A stretch of 64,000 bases of DNA. It comes from Stercorarius parasiticus (lineage: Eukaryota > Chordata > Aves > Charadriiformes > Stercorariidae). Position numbers and translations under genes: made by a program. Below the pieces are notes generated by a model that did not search any database, was not told the origin of the DNA, and saw only the letters and a list, made by a program, of their open reading frames with translations. Positions 48,013-60,200 of the stretch are shown in pieces. Position 1 is the stretch's first letter; each line of letters starts with the position of its first letter. The stretch spans positions 184,053 through 248,052 of the forward strand of contig VWZL01005178.1 in the NCBI GenBank assembly GCA_013396915.1. Direction: 5' to 3'.

Positions 48013-51002
48013 TTTGCAGACCTGATTGCTAAAGCTAATTGAAAACTAGGTTAGGGAGTTAGCAAAAATGTCCTTGTTCACTTGGTATGGAGGGGGAACA
48101 GGTCAGCAAAAAGATTGGAAAATTTCTTCCTTCTCCAACTTTCAAGTTGGGCAAACCCCATCACGTAATGCATCTTTATTAACATGTTTCTGTCTCCCTG
48201 TCTCCAAACTTGGATTTTGCGCTGCCGACATAGGAGGACAGCTCTTCCGTCTGCAGGTGCAGTGGAGGAAGGGGAGAAATGTGGCACTGGAGAGGAGCCC
48301 TGAGGGATGACAGCAGTAGGAGCTATCATCTGTCCCCTGTCCCCAAAGGAAGGAATCCTCCACTCTCAATTGACATAAAGGTGGTTGTGAGGCATGCGCT
48401 AGGGGATATTACTGTAGAATATTACATACCAAATGCCTATAGAGCTATAAATAGGGTAACGTTTACTCATAGCAGTGAATAGCTAAAATTTCAGTAGTTT
48501 CCCTAGTTTTTGCAAAGGTTATAGCCCCGGTCTGGTGATAGATTTTGATTTATTTTACTAAGGGAGCCAACGAGCATTGTATCAGAGGCAGAATGTTGTG
48601 AAAGGGCTGATCACAGTAAAGACGATAAGAGTAAATTCAAGGAGGAAGGAAGGAAACTGCTTCTCCTGCTCGCTGAATTATTTTTTTTTGCTATTTTTCT
48701 TTGCTATAGACGACAGGCAATCATTTACATGAATCTCTCCATTATAGACCAAAATAACAGTGCAGTTTTCATTAACAAAAAGACTACCTTTTTCTTCTTC
48801 GTTTGTGTTGTCAGGATACTTTAGCTGAAACATACAGTGATTTCCAACACTTACCCTAGTTGTCACACTGAGAGTGAAATAATGGCTGACATTAGGAAGA
48901 TTATTTCTCAGCAATAAAATTACCTTTCACAACATATTTCTATCTAAGTGGAAATGATGGAAAATCATAGATTCTATTTTCAAATTGAGAGAGAAAGATG
49001 AAAATGAAATCAACAGGATTTCCTCCCAGTCACACAAGTGGAGAACACAGGCAAGCCAAAGATGCTGCCAAAACTCCAGTGGGAGCATCTTCCCAGAGCC
49101 GTTTTTATTAATTGAGCCGGTTGATTGAGACAAGTGGAATTGTGTGAAATGTTTTCTGCACAGTGTGTAAAACGTGGAGGTTAATTAACTGGGATCCCAA
49201 TCCTGCTGCCTCTGCTGTCAGCAACACGACTCATGTGGATATCATTAAGAGCCAAGACTGAGCTTTTACTCAGGTTTGTTAAGGAGTTTGTGAACTTTTT
49301 TGATGAATCTCTAGGCAGATTTGACAGAAATGGGGTCAGTTTGAGGTTTTCTGTAGAAACTGTGATGTTCCCAGAAATGTCTGATTTCAGTCATAGACCT
49401 GGTGAAACTTGGCTTCTCTGTGCTTGGAGTTGAATTTGAATGGAGTTCAAGGTATCTGAAACTATGTGAATCAAAAGAAAAAATGCTCATGTGATCCCTG
49501 CTGAACTGTAACTGCCAAATTAAGACTGCCTATAAAAAATGAGTTTCTAAAGAAAAAGTGAAAGGGAATGGAGGCTGGCTTTATAAATACCACCGCATCT
49601 TCTGTCATCAGGCAGGCATCCAGCAAAGCAGTGGATTGTGACTTGGGTAATATGTTGCATAATGTAAATAAGTAAAAGGGGTGGATTGGTGCCTCCCCGC
49701 TTCCCTCTGAGTGAGGGCGGAATCAGGCCTTCAGGAGTGCTCCTGCAGTCCAAGGCAATAAACAAGGTGACTTCACTTTGCAGAAAATAAACCTGTTACT
49801 AGAAACAATCAAATAATGTTGCGCCCCCCAATTTTAGCCCTCCGAAGATCTATTTTTGGACCTCTCTCTGCTGCCAGTGTTGCTCCTGGGCCATTGTTCC
49901 CCTGCCTCGGGGATGGCGAAGCAGCTGGCAGCGGATTGCGGCGGGGTTGGAAACGCACACAAACACGCTCGTCTACAAAGGGATTGTAGCTCTCATAGTG
50001 TTAACTGCCCCGTCCCTGCACCCCTCTCCCCCCGCCGCCCCCGCCTGCCACAAGCGCAACCCAGATCACATTAGAGCCCCAGCGCACAGGGAACGGTTCT
50101 CATCTATCCGTCACCAAGGAGGCAGACGGGACGGGGAAACAACAAGTCATTTGTACCTGATGAGGAGGACACTCCTGGGAAACAAACAGATGAGCCACCA
50201 CATGAATCTGAGCTATTCTCCGAGGTAAACAGAACTGCATGAGAAACACACAAATTATCAGGGGCATCGTGCTCAACTCCCTCGCTTCAAGCTGCCGGGC
50301 GAACTGTGGGCCTGAAACTCTAGATTGGCCCGATATCTGATTGTGAGAAAGTTAACCCTCTAAAAGCGTCAGGGGAGGGGGAGCAAACCCCAGAGCCCGG
50401 CTTCTGGAGCGGTGGTGTTCGCCCCACAGCCCTGGCTCCTGCTCAGCTGTCCGTGCCACCACGAACTGTCCTGGGGGGCAGCCCCGTGTCACTCATGGAG
50501 GGCACGGGCTGTGGGAGCAGGGAGGTTTCTAGGGGACACAGATTTTCCCTCTGGGACCATTTCTGGTGAGATTTATTCCAGGCTTGAGCCAACTTTTGCT
50601 GCTGTAACACTCTAATGCTAAGGGGCCGTATCAAATGGTGGGGTCCCTTGCTGAAACCAAAGCATTTTTAGTGGGGTGCAGTCACTATGAACCGTGACGG
50701 CGATGAGACCGCTGCAGGGCGGTGCTTGTACCCAAACGGTTATGTGTGGGTGGCACATCTTGCTCTGCCGGCTCCAGTGGGTTCGAGGGGCTTACTCCAG
50801 CTCCCGTTTTGTTACTGTTATCTCCTTCTGGTTGAAGGGAATCATATAAACTGATTTTGTAGCAGGCCTAAGCTTTCTCGCAAGGTATGTGGGACAGCTT
50901 CCAGGACGGGAATCCAAGTCATCATTGCAGCCTGCCGCTGTCTTTGAGATACCATCGCACTGGGCAGCTAGAGGCTGTACAAAGCTTTGTGGCATGTCCT
51001 CA
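48013..51002. other. Unique non-coding DNA
   Basis: No gene recognised. A moderately CpG-containing stretch at 49905-50140 includes a C-rich run (CCTCTCCCCCCGCCGCCCCC) but shows no exon-like frame with known similarity. Confidence 0.5.
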
Positions 51003-51177
51003 TGGATAACATAACGTTTATCCCCGTTTTATAATAAGAAATTGAAGTGGAGAGAGATTTGGTAGGTGATTTGTCTGAAGTCATGCAAGGATCCTGTATT
51101 GAAGTGAGGAATTAAACCCAGAGTTTGGAATCCTAGTCCAGCCCTTTTGATTGCGAGGTCATTCTTCCATTCTGCTA
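51003..51177 (-). mobile_element. MIR-type SINE, nearly full length
   Basis: The plus strand reads TTTATCCCCGTTTTATAATA, AGAAATTGAAGTGGAGAGAG, GTGATTTGTCTGAAGTCATG, then GAGGAATTAAACCCAGAGTT, GGAATCCTAGTCCAGCCC and finally CATTCTTCCATTCTGCT. This is the order of reverse-complement MIR: ATCCCCATTTTACAGATGAG, GAAACTGAGGCACAGAGAGG, TGACTTGCCCAAGGTCACAC, GGATTTGAACCCAGG, CTCCAGAGCCC, then the tRNA-like head. Nearly the whole unit is kept, unusual for so old an element in bird DNA. Confidence 0.8.
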
Positions 51178-54100
51178 GAGAGCAAAGCAAGAGTTTTAAT
51201 TTAGTGCTTAATATTTAGAGATGGCTGTGAATCCCAACCAAAGAGGCAAATATGTGTAGTGGTTAAAACAAATTGTAGAAAGAAAAGATATCCTGCTGGA
51301 ACTGAGTTCAGAAGTCTGGCAAGAAGAGGGGTCTTGTGATTAAGCATGACTTTGAATGTAGGTCACTTTGGAGAGCCAGGTGATTTCTGAACACAACGCT
51401 TAGCAAAAGTCCCTCTGCTCATGCTGGATTTAGAGTAGTATAACTCAGAGGAGATAAAGGCTCTAATTTTGACATTTTCTTTCTTATTTTTTTCTCCAGT
51501 GACAAGTATTGTTGCACTCCTTTTCTTCCTCTCTTTTCCCCTTTTCCTTGTTCTTCCATTGTGAAAGTGATTATCCTCTCTTGTGAAGTGATTACTGATA
51601 ATAAGTGACGCTTTTGGAGTACTGTGTTAGGAATACCTTTTCACACTCGGGAATTATAAGATGGGAGGGTTATACTATGTTGTCATTGTACCTTAGCAAT
51701 TTCACTTCTGAAGAGCCAGTGAATGCTCCATATGATTTCTAATTTTTCTCTAAAGACTGGCGCAACATAGAAACATATAGTTCCATTCAGAAATGCAATA
51801 ATATATGTTAAAGAATTAAAAAAATGCTGATGGAAGAGCTAAAAATTACATTGAAGACAAGTCAGCGATTCTGCACTATGATGCCAACCCCTGATGCCTC
51901 TGAGAACATGAACTGAACAAGGACAGTTTGTGTGGGCAGGTAGAGCCGCGTATAGCCGGCTCCCTCTTGGAATCTGCAGGTGTGCCTCCACCACCTTCGT
52001 TAGAGTCGATTCATGAATGCTAGGGAAAAAATCTGGCTTTTACTATATGCAGGACTGTATTTGCGACTTAATGTTCTCCGTGAAGTGTGTTGTCAAGCTT
52101 CTCTCTTTTACATACAGTGCTGCGAAATCATTTATACTTATCTCCCTGACATATGAACACATTTATAATTAATTTTATGACAGCATTTTCCGTGAATTAT
52201 TTCCTTATTCTGAGTAGTGAACGCTTGAACGTAATCCCATGATTGTCACTTCTTTATCATCAATGTTACTTTACTCCAGGCCAGTGAATGCCATTTTGTG
52301 TACAGGGCAGCAAGTGTAAATCAGCCAGCCTTCACAGTGGAAGAGTTAGTATTGTGTTAAACAGAAGCACACGTTGGTTCATTAGCAGGTTTGAGGGTAA
52401 TTGAATGAAAGGGGGTTACCTCTGCTTTCTTTCTAGATTTGAGAAAATGGAGATAGAAGAAGGAAGAGCAGTTTCTCCGACTGCAGTTTGAGGATGTTAT
52501 CACAGCCACAGGGAATAAGGAAGCACAGTCGAAATGGCAGTGGAATAGTTATTTTGGACAAAGACTTAACCCCATACAAAACCCAGTTGCATAAAGTTCT
52601 CTGTTCTTGCGTCATCGAGAACAAATGCTCCAGAACTGGCTTCTCTTAATCCCACGCTCATACGTTTTAAAACCTGTTTCTGCCGGTCTTTTCTGGGTAT
52701 TCCGTGTATACCTCCTTGTGCTATTCTGCTCTTGGTGCAATTAATGGCAAGATTTCCGTGGATTTTTCTTTACAAATAATGTTTTAGTAAACACGTTCTC
52801 AACGAATCGGAGGTGTGTTTCTAATAGGATGGAGTATTAGTCAGCGCGCACATGATGGAAACTGGGCACAATAGGAGAAAAGGCTGGTTTGTTTAGGCTG
52901 CTTTCAGAGCTGTGCATCTCTCTCATGCCACCTTTCCTGTCTGAGTCAGCGTATTGTCCCTTTTGCCTGCAAATGGTAGGGTCAGGTTGAGGTAAAACTC
53001 TGCGGGGCTGTGAAAGAGGGCAGCTCGACTGTGCGATGGGAACTTTTGCCTACAGTATCATTGAGAGGTCATGTTTTTCACCCCATCAGATTTTCATAGG
53101 TTGCTTCATTAAAAATTGAGATTCAACCACAGTACAAAACAGAGTGGCAGGCTGCTTGAAGCTTCTATCAATAATGTATCTGTTCATCTATTCTGATTTC
53201 TTCCAAATACTCCCTTTGTTATTTTTAGCACAAAAGAGAGCGCATCTAAATACCAGGCTCTGTAAAGGGGGAGGAAGCTTCACTCACTGCCACGCTTAGC
53301 TAAACAGTGTCAAACACGAAGCAACCTTTTGCTTACATCGAGCTTTTCAGCTAAAGGGGGAAGGTTTTCATTCCGTGAATGCTTGTTTTTGTACCAGCCA
53401 AGATGAGCAATTTCTCAAAGCCCCCATTAACCAACAAGAGACGTAGCTGTATTCAAGGATCCCTCCAAAGCACTAGTCGTCTCGGTAGCATGACTAACGC
53501 TTTCTTGGTGTTGGCTTATGCGCAAAGCACCAAGTAGTGGTTGCACTCACTGTGCTTGAGAAATTGCCGGGAGAGGGTGTCGTTTGGAAGGCACGGTAAC
53601 CCCCTGGCGTCCCTAAAGCGTATGTAGAAATGCTTTCCTCTTTTACTGTTTGATTTCAGGCAGCTTAGAGGCAGGCCTGACAGAGGATTTCTTTTCTCGC
53701 TGCGGTCAGGGTAATCTGCCCTGCAGAGGAGTCGAAGGCAATGTGACCTGCCTTCTGCAGATTGTTTTAGCGCGTGCCGATGAGTGTGACTGTGCGGATG
53801 GAGGTCTGGGAGAATTCAGGGGAGGAAGAACAATCCAGTACTCGGAGCATGGCTGTCGGGCTCCAAGGTGTAGCGCTGCCTGTGCTGCGGCAGTCTTTGT
53901 GTGACCCCGGACTTTTCACCTGGCTTTGTGTCTGGAAGGTGGGATAACAGCATTTCCTCCCTTCCACGTCCTGCTCCCCGCAATCTGTTGACCTGAATGG
54001 AAACAGGCAGAGGAGAAAGCCCTCTTCTCTGATGGATTTTCGCTGAGCTCTCTCTGCTGCAGTGCATGTCACGGAACCTGTGCATTACAACAGAGATCTC

Positions 54101-57100
54101 TGTTCTACAGTCTGCGTCACTCAAGATTTGTCTCCCTTTGAGAAGGTTTTCTGCAGTGCTGGCTGGCGCGAGGAGATGTAGATTTCTTTCTTTGCAAACT
54201 GTACCAAGTCCTTTCAATCTCTATCCAATGTGACTTTCTGCAGCCAGAGAGCTCTTCATTTTAACTTGTAGCAAAAGTGGGGGCAGACTTAGGAAAGCGA
54301 AAATTCTTGTCCGAAGGAAAAACAACGCAACCTCCACTAAATCCTGGGGGTGAAAGAGGAACCATCATAGCACCATGCTAAATAGCAAGTGACAATAAGA
54401 ACTCGAAGCTGTCATTTTTTAGAATTAATAGTTCTAGCAGCACATTTCTGAAAGTATTTGACCTTGGGGAGGTATTTATACCCCGGCTTTAGGCACCTCT
54501 CTCAGCTGGCAAACTTAGTCAGTCACTTTATATTTCCTCAGCAGCCTGAGGAGAGAAGTTTCTGGCTGACCCTATGGAACAGGACTTCAGTGCCTTGATT
54601 TATTCTGTGGAGAAGCTTGTGATTATAAAGGAGTAACTGAGATTATCTGACTGAATTATGGGCTTAAAATCAGGTGATGTGACTCTGCTGCTGGTGTCTC
54701 TGCAAGTTCATTAGCTAACTCAATGTGATAGAACTTCCATGGGTGTTTGCAAAGTCCTGGTTTTGACCCTTCCTGTGAAATGCCTTTTTCATGATGTGAT
54801 AGCTCAGAAGACTTGTTCATCTCTTGCTGAAATACCCGTTGTCTTCACAGCCATTGTTTTTACTTAGTGTCTGGTGTCATAACCAGAGGAAGGAGGAAGA
54901 AGGACTAGTGGGCCATGGAGACTGAGCTGCCCGTCTCCATCTCTTGAGGTCCATGCTCTAGTAATGGCAGAAGACAAACAGGCAGGAAACCTTGTATTGC
55001 TGTTGCCTGCGATGTGCCTGACCTCTGTTCTTTTGCTTTATGTAAAAGGTCAGCTCTTTCTACACGCAGAGTGTGAAATACAAACATAGCTGATAAATCT
55101 TTATGGTGCTGGCTGTTCTTCAGCATTTATTTCTGCATGATTGGTATTAGTTGCATGGATGTTTTGGGGGAAACATGTCATTTTGCTGCCAGAGGAGCTG
55201 TTTAGAAATGAACATACTGACCAAGCTCAGTAGTAGCACCAACAACCAACTTTGCACCCATGGATAGAACATGTACATGTAGCTTGTGATGGGACTATGA
55301 CAAGAGACGATTGACCACGTAATATGATCCTTTGCTAATGGGTCTCGCATGTATTTCATCTCACCAGTCAGAAATAAAGCGCCTATTTTTACATTCAGGG
55401 TAAGTGTTTGCAGTCCAGCATTTTCTTTCATTGCGAGAGTTATGTCCTTCACCTCATTTGGCTCTTTTCATATGCATTACCGTTGTCCGACTTTGTCCTT
55501 CTTCTGTACGAGGCGTTTCTGAGGCTGTGTGCACCCAGTCAGGGAACCCCGAGGGGCACCTACAATGATTTCTAGAAGAGGAGATGCCTGATGCTTCTGA
55601 GCCCAGTTCAGAGACGGGGCGGGTGGGCACCAGGTGAGCTCTCAAAGGCCGGGTAGGGTACCCACATGTATCCGTTGTTTAATTCTTTGCTGATTTTCCT
55701 TGTCTGTTTGTTTTTCCAGTTGGGTTTCCTGTCCTGGTCCTGAGCCACATAGTTATCTTCCCTGTTTGTTCTGTCTCTCGCTTGTTTCTGCTCGTCGCTT
55801 GACACTTGGTATCACAAGGCTGTTTGCAATGTATAACCTTGCAACTCTAATTTTGGAAGGTTTTGTTGTGTTAATGCAATGTTAGAATTCCAACAAGCAA
55901 GCTGGTAAAATAAACATGCCAGAAGCGCGTTTTTATTTTTTAAAGGAAGCAGAACTATTTTGCAAATGTTTTTAAAGATGCTCTTCAAAGAATGCTCTTC
56001 TATGGGGAGATGTGCATGAGCTATTCTGTTACACCATTAGGAGCTCAGGTATTTGAGTAGGTATTTGGCAAATGAAGTTGTCTGTAGAGTTGCATCCCTG
56101 CTGCACTGTCAGTCTAAGGGTGTCAGAGGAGCAGCGTGTTTGGGGAGGGGTAACACCTTTGATCAGACCATGTAAAGTGGTTGGGAAAAAGGCAGATAAT
56201 GCCAGGGGCACAGCGCTGCACACAGTCAGAAGGGCTGCCTTAAGTCACTCTCCACTCTCAGTACGCTATCAGTAGAATACCAATATCAGTGATGGTAAAT
56301 AGCCATATCTTAAATCCTGAAGAGTTGGACAAACTGAAAGGAAGCTGCTCCTTAGCCCCGAGACGGTCAGTGCAAGCACACAAAAGAGCAGAGAAAAGAA
56401 CATTAACTTGTTTTATAAATTTTAGGTGTTTCCTTACAGGATCAAGTTAGATACTTGGTTTTAATATGTTTTGTCAGTCCCCAGTTAAGTGTGGAGACGT
56501 TATTTGTAATACCACGTGCAGTTTAAACAGCAGTGAATTGTATCTCGGTGCTCTGAAGAATTTAAAGACTAAAGTACAGGTGGTGTGGGAGCCCAGCGAG
56601 ACGGAGAGCAGTGTGAAGATGAACAGGGCTCTCCTAAACCACGTGATCATGATGAGTTGCTCATTGCCGCTTTAGCAAAGCGTTTACTTATTTTTCCTGG
56701 TCCAGAGGAATAAGTTTCATCATTCGCTTGGCATCCCAGAGAGAAACGTATTTTGCACTTGCACTTCTCTATCGTCAAAAAATATGTCACCTAACAAGTT
56801 CACTTCTCTTAAACAGACAACAAGAGCTTGTTTCCTTCAAAGAGGGATAACAATTTAATTTAGAAATCTCTCCCAGCAAAAACAATATCAAACACAATGT
56901 TCATCTGCGTTGAGCCTGACAGCTTTGCAAATGAGCTTCAAAAGCCATTCAGGAGCACTGTGAATACGGATCCTGCGGATGAATCAACAGTTTGTTCCTA
57001 ATGAAACAAATGCTTATCAGCACATTAATCAATCTAATCACCAGGAGAGATCATTCACTAAAGAAGTAGTTCTGTAACTTCATTTGGCCGCCCTGTGTCA

Positions 57101-57263
57101 GGCTGGCGCACGCCTTTGTTGGAGCTTCCCGGCTATCCACGCGGTGTTGGAGCTGGCTAATCAAGGAAATCAGTGTGAGCGGTTGATACGATTGGTTCCC
57201 CAAGGAAGAGGTGAGAGAATAGGTCTGCAGCTTTCGTTTTCTCCAGTGTGGTTTGTTTTCCTT
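51178..57263. other. Unique non-coding DNA
   Basis: No gene recognised. TAGTGGTTAAAAC near 51257 resembles the head of MIR but the match is short. A good acceptor-like CTTTTACTGTTTGATTTCAG ends at 53659 and leads into an 84-codon cysteine-containing frame with no known domain. Other frames of up to 133 codons (53816-54217 minus, 57051-57452 minus at the right edge) show no known domains. Confidence 0.5.
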
Positions 57264-57280
57264 CCCGCCCCCTGCTCTCC
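57264..57280 (-). promoter_or_regulatory. Weak CTCF-like motif
   Basis: The minus strand contains AGCAGGGGGCGG, matching the inner CTCF core. The two upstream bases are AG instead of the strongly preferred CC, so affinity is doubtful. Confidence 0.2.
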
Positions 57281-60200
57281 CCCCGGGAAAGGTTACGGAG
57301 CTGGGGAGAGACGAGTCCTCTGAAATTTTGCAGGGCCGATTCCCCGTCTCAACCTGACATTTATGCAAGGAGGGAGCGTCCTCAGCGCCTCCTTCAGCCT
57401 TGGGCCATGCAGGGAGGGCTGTGAGCAGCTCGCGATGTTCACAGGACCACAAAACGTCTTTCCCCGCAGAGTGATCGCAGCCTTAATAAGCATATAGAGG
57501 ATCTAACTGGAGTGATTGCTCGCAGAATCAGGCAGGCCTGACGTATCACACCGGTGGTTTGACATCTCAAGGCGTCTTTCCTGACGTCAGCGCAGGAGAG
57601 GGGTGGGCTCCTCTCTTTTGGATAGTTATCTGCTTAGTAATGACTCGCTGCGATACTGCAAGTGAGGATATGAAGGTGCCCAGATCTTCACAGGGAGCTC
57701 AGTGTGATCTCAAAAATGAACCTTTGGTGATGTTCAAAAAGTTCAGTTAACTTTTTAAAAAATTATTTTGGTCTTCCCTGGGTGGAAAGTCAGCTGTGCT
57801 TCAGTGCATGTGAAGTGCGAGTCTCCTTTAGTTCTAGTGCCTGGGGGGCTTTTTGAAGTAGTAGGGTCTGAGCTCTCGCCAGCTTCTGTCTGGGAAATGC
57901 TGGGTACTCTCCGTGCGCAGTGCGGTGAGGCTGTGAAGCGCTGGGAGGCTGTGGGTCTGTTATAGCCTGTCTGAGACACCACCTCTGTCTCAGCAAACTG
58001 GTTGAGGGTGGGGGGCTGTCCCCTGTAAGAGTTGAGGGCAAGGTCCACCAAGCCAGTCCTTGAAGGTCAGTGAAACCCAGTCAGGTCACGGCTGCTTTCC
58101 TCCCTGAGAATCCGTGGGACCCTATGGATGAGCACTTATTTCACCCGAACAGCCAAAAACCTCAGGAGTTTTTGTATTTCTACACCTGCATTAAAAACAT
58201 GCAGCTGAATAGTCAGTGAGATAACTCAAACACAGATGGCGGTGAAAAAAGTCTGCTCTAACATGAGTGGTGTATGAAGTCGGTGACCCATCTGCTGCTC
58301 ACCTTGAACATTCCTCTCTCCATCACAACAGTCGACACTTGGAAATTGCATCAGTTTATTTTGAGTCAGTTTGGGTAAAATAATGCAGCTTTTGTGGAGA
58401 TACAGTCTTGTGCCAGTTTAATGTTTGCTACCTGATTTCTGCCAGTCTGCTAGGGTGAAGTGCCAAATCTGGCAGAATTAATGGAGATCCAAGTGTTGTT
58501 CCTACAAGCCGCTTTTGAACAATTTTGACATGGCAAAAGGATTCCCGTTATGTGATCATGGAATTTCTGATCTGATTATAAAATAACCTTTGTTTTCTCT
58601 ACAGAAAGAAATTTAAATTATACAAGTCAGTAAGGCATGTAGTTTACAAAAAAACTTTTTTTTGTAAAAGTTTACAAGTAAGTTTGTAAGTTTTGTAAAC
58701 AAAAAAAGTTTACAAAAAAAGTTACAAAAAAAAAAAATTTTGTTTCTGATCCTCGCTGAAAGCTGAAAATGCAGTAAAAAAACCTTGAGGAATGAGATAC
58801 CGTGTTTGTTAAATGGTAGTAATAAGCACGTGCTTTCATGACAATACCAGATCTACACAGACGTCTGTCAAGGTGGCTCTACAGAGACAAAAAAAATATA
58901 TCTTTTCAAAGTGAGCATCACAAAAGTATCTGCGATGTATAGAAGGCAGCGGCAGCGTGGGCTGCAGCCAGCACTCCTGGTGCTGGATGTGGCCACGGTT
59001 GCACCGAGAGTGGGAATATTTCACCCCCAGAGAGATACCTGCTTATTGAGGCTCTTCTGAATGCACTGCAGGGTTGTTGAGTTATTAGATGTGGCAGATG
59101 AAACAAATATCTTTCTCTGATTTGCATAAATTTGTCCATTAACAGTGTGCTGATAAGAACAGTAAATAAGTGCAGAACTCTCCCTGTGGTGCCCCAGCTG
59201 CTATCACCAAGGAGTCGCTTGGATAAAGTGTTTATTCTACAGTGGGAAACAGGCCAGCCCCATCAAAGCTTTGCATGCTGTGTAGGGACTGCCTAGTGAA
59301 TCAGCGTAAAATCACTAAATGGTTGAACATTTAATCTGTCTGCAAATGAAATTAACTGGACAAACCCAGAAGGATTCAGTCTAAATAATTCTCCTGATCT
59401 GAGCATAAATCCTAGGATGGTAGATTTCAGAAAAATACATGGTATAATTAAAAAAGTGGAGAGAAGAAAAGCTTTTTTCCGTCTGTACTCACAAATGTCG
59501 TGACAGTCAAGCCCATTAATAAAATTGTACAGGACTAATTGGGAGAAAGCTTTGCACTGCCTTTGCAAATATACACGTGTCCCTTGTACAGCTTGCAGCC
59601 CACCAAGACAGAGAGAGAAGCAGCTCTGTCGTCATCCTGGGAAGCTTCTTCCTCTCTTCAAGCCTGACTGACACCACGTTACGTGTCCATGGCGAGGTGA
59701 GGATGGACAGAGCAGCGGTAGAATGGCCCTTCCCCATCAACTCACGGGCACCAAGGATTTACATCCTGTGGTAAAAGGAAATAGTGGGAAAATCTGCCAT
59801 GAAACAATGGATCTGTCTGGAAGTCTTGTTCTTAGACTTCTGTCTCTGAGGAGAAACATTAGGGACTCCAGAGCAGGTCCAGAGGGGGACTATAATACAG
59901 AACTTTGATTTTGCCTCCCCTTTTTGGGTTGCCATCTGCTTTATCACTTACAGAATGTTAACATTCTTTAAAAATGGGCAGATGGACCTCATTCAAGTTC
60001 TGACAGTAACTCTTTGTTATTGGTACAAATAGCTGCAGAGGTATTTAATTACCATTAGTAGTCATCAGTTTGCTGCGAGCTGGTGACATTCGGAATAGTG
60101 AGCAGGCTGCATTCTTTGTGTCCAGTGAGTTCATAGAAAGTTAAACCTACTTTTGACAACAGCCTCAAGCTTAGCTACCATTAACCCCTCTTCAGTTACT

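Noticed and set aside
50775..50790. GGGTTCGAGG, a possible tRNA B-box
   Set aside because: The box lacks the required CC at its end and no A-box or cloverleaf could be found around it.
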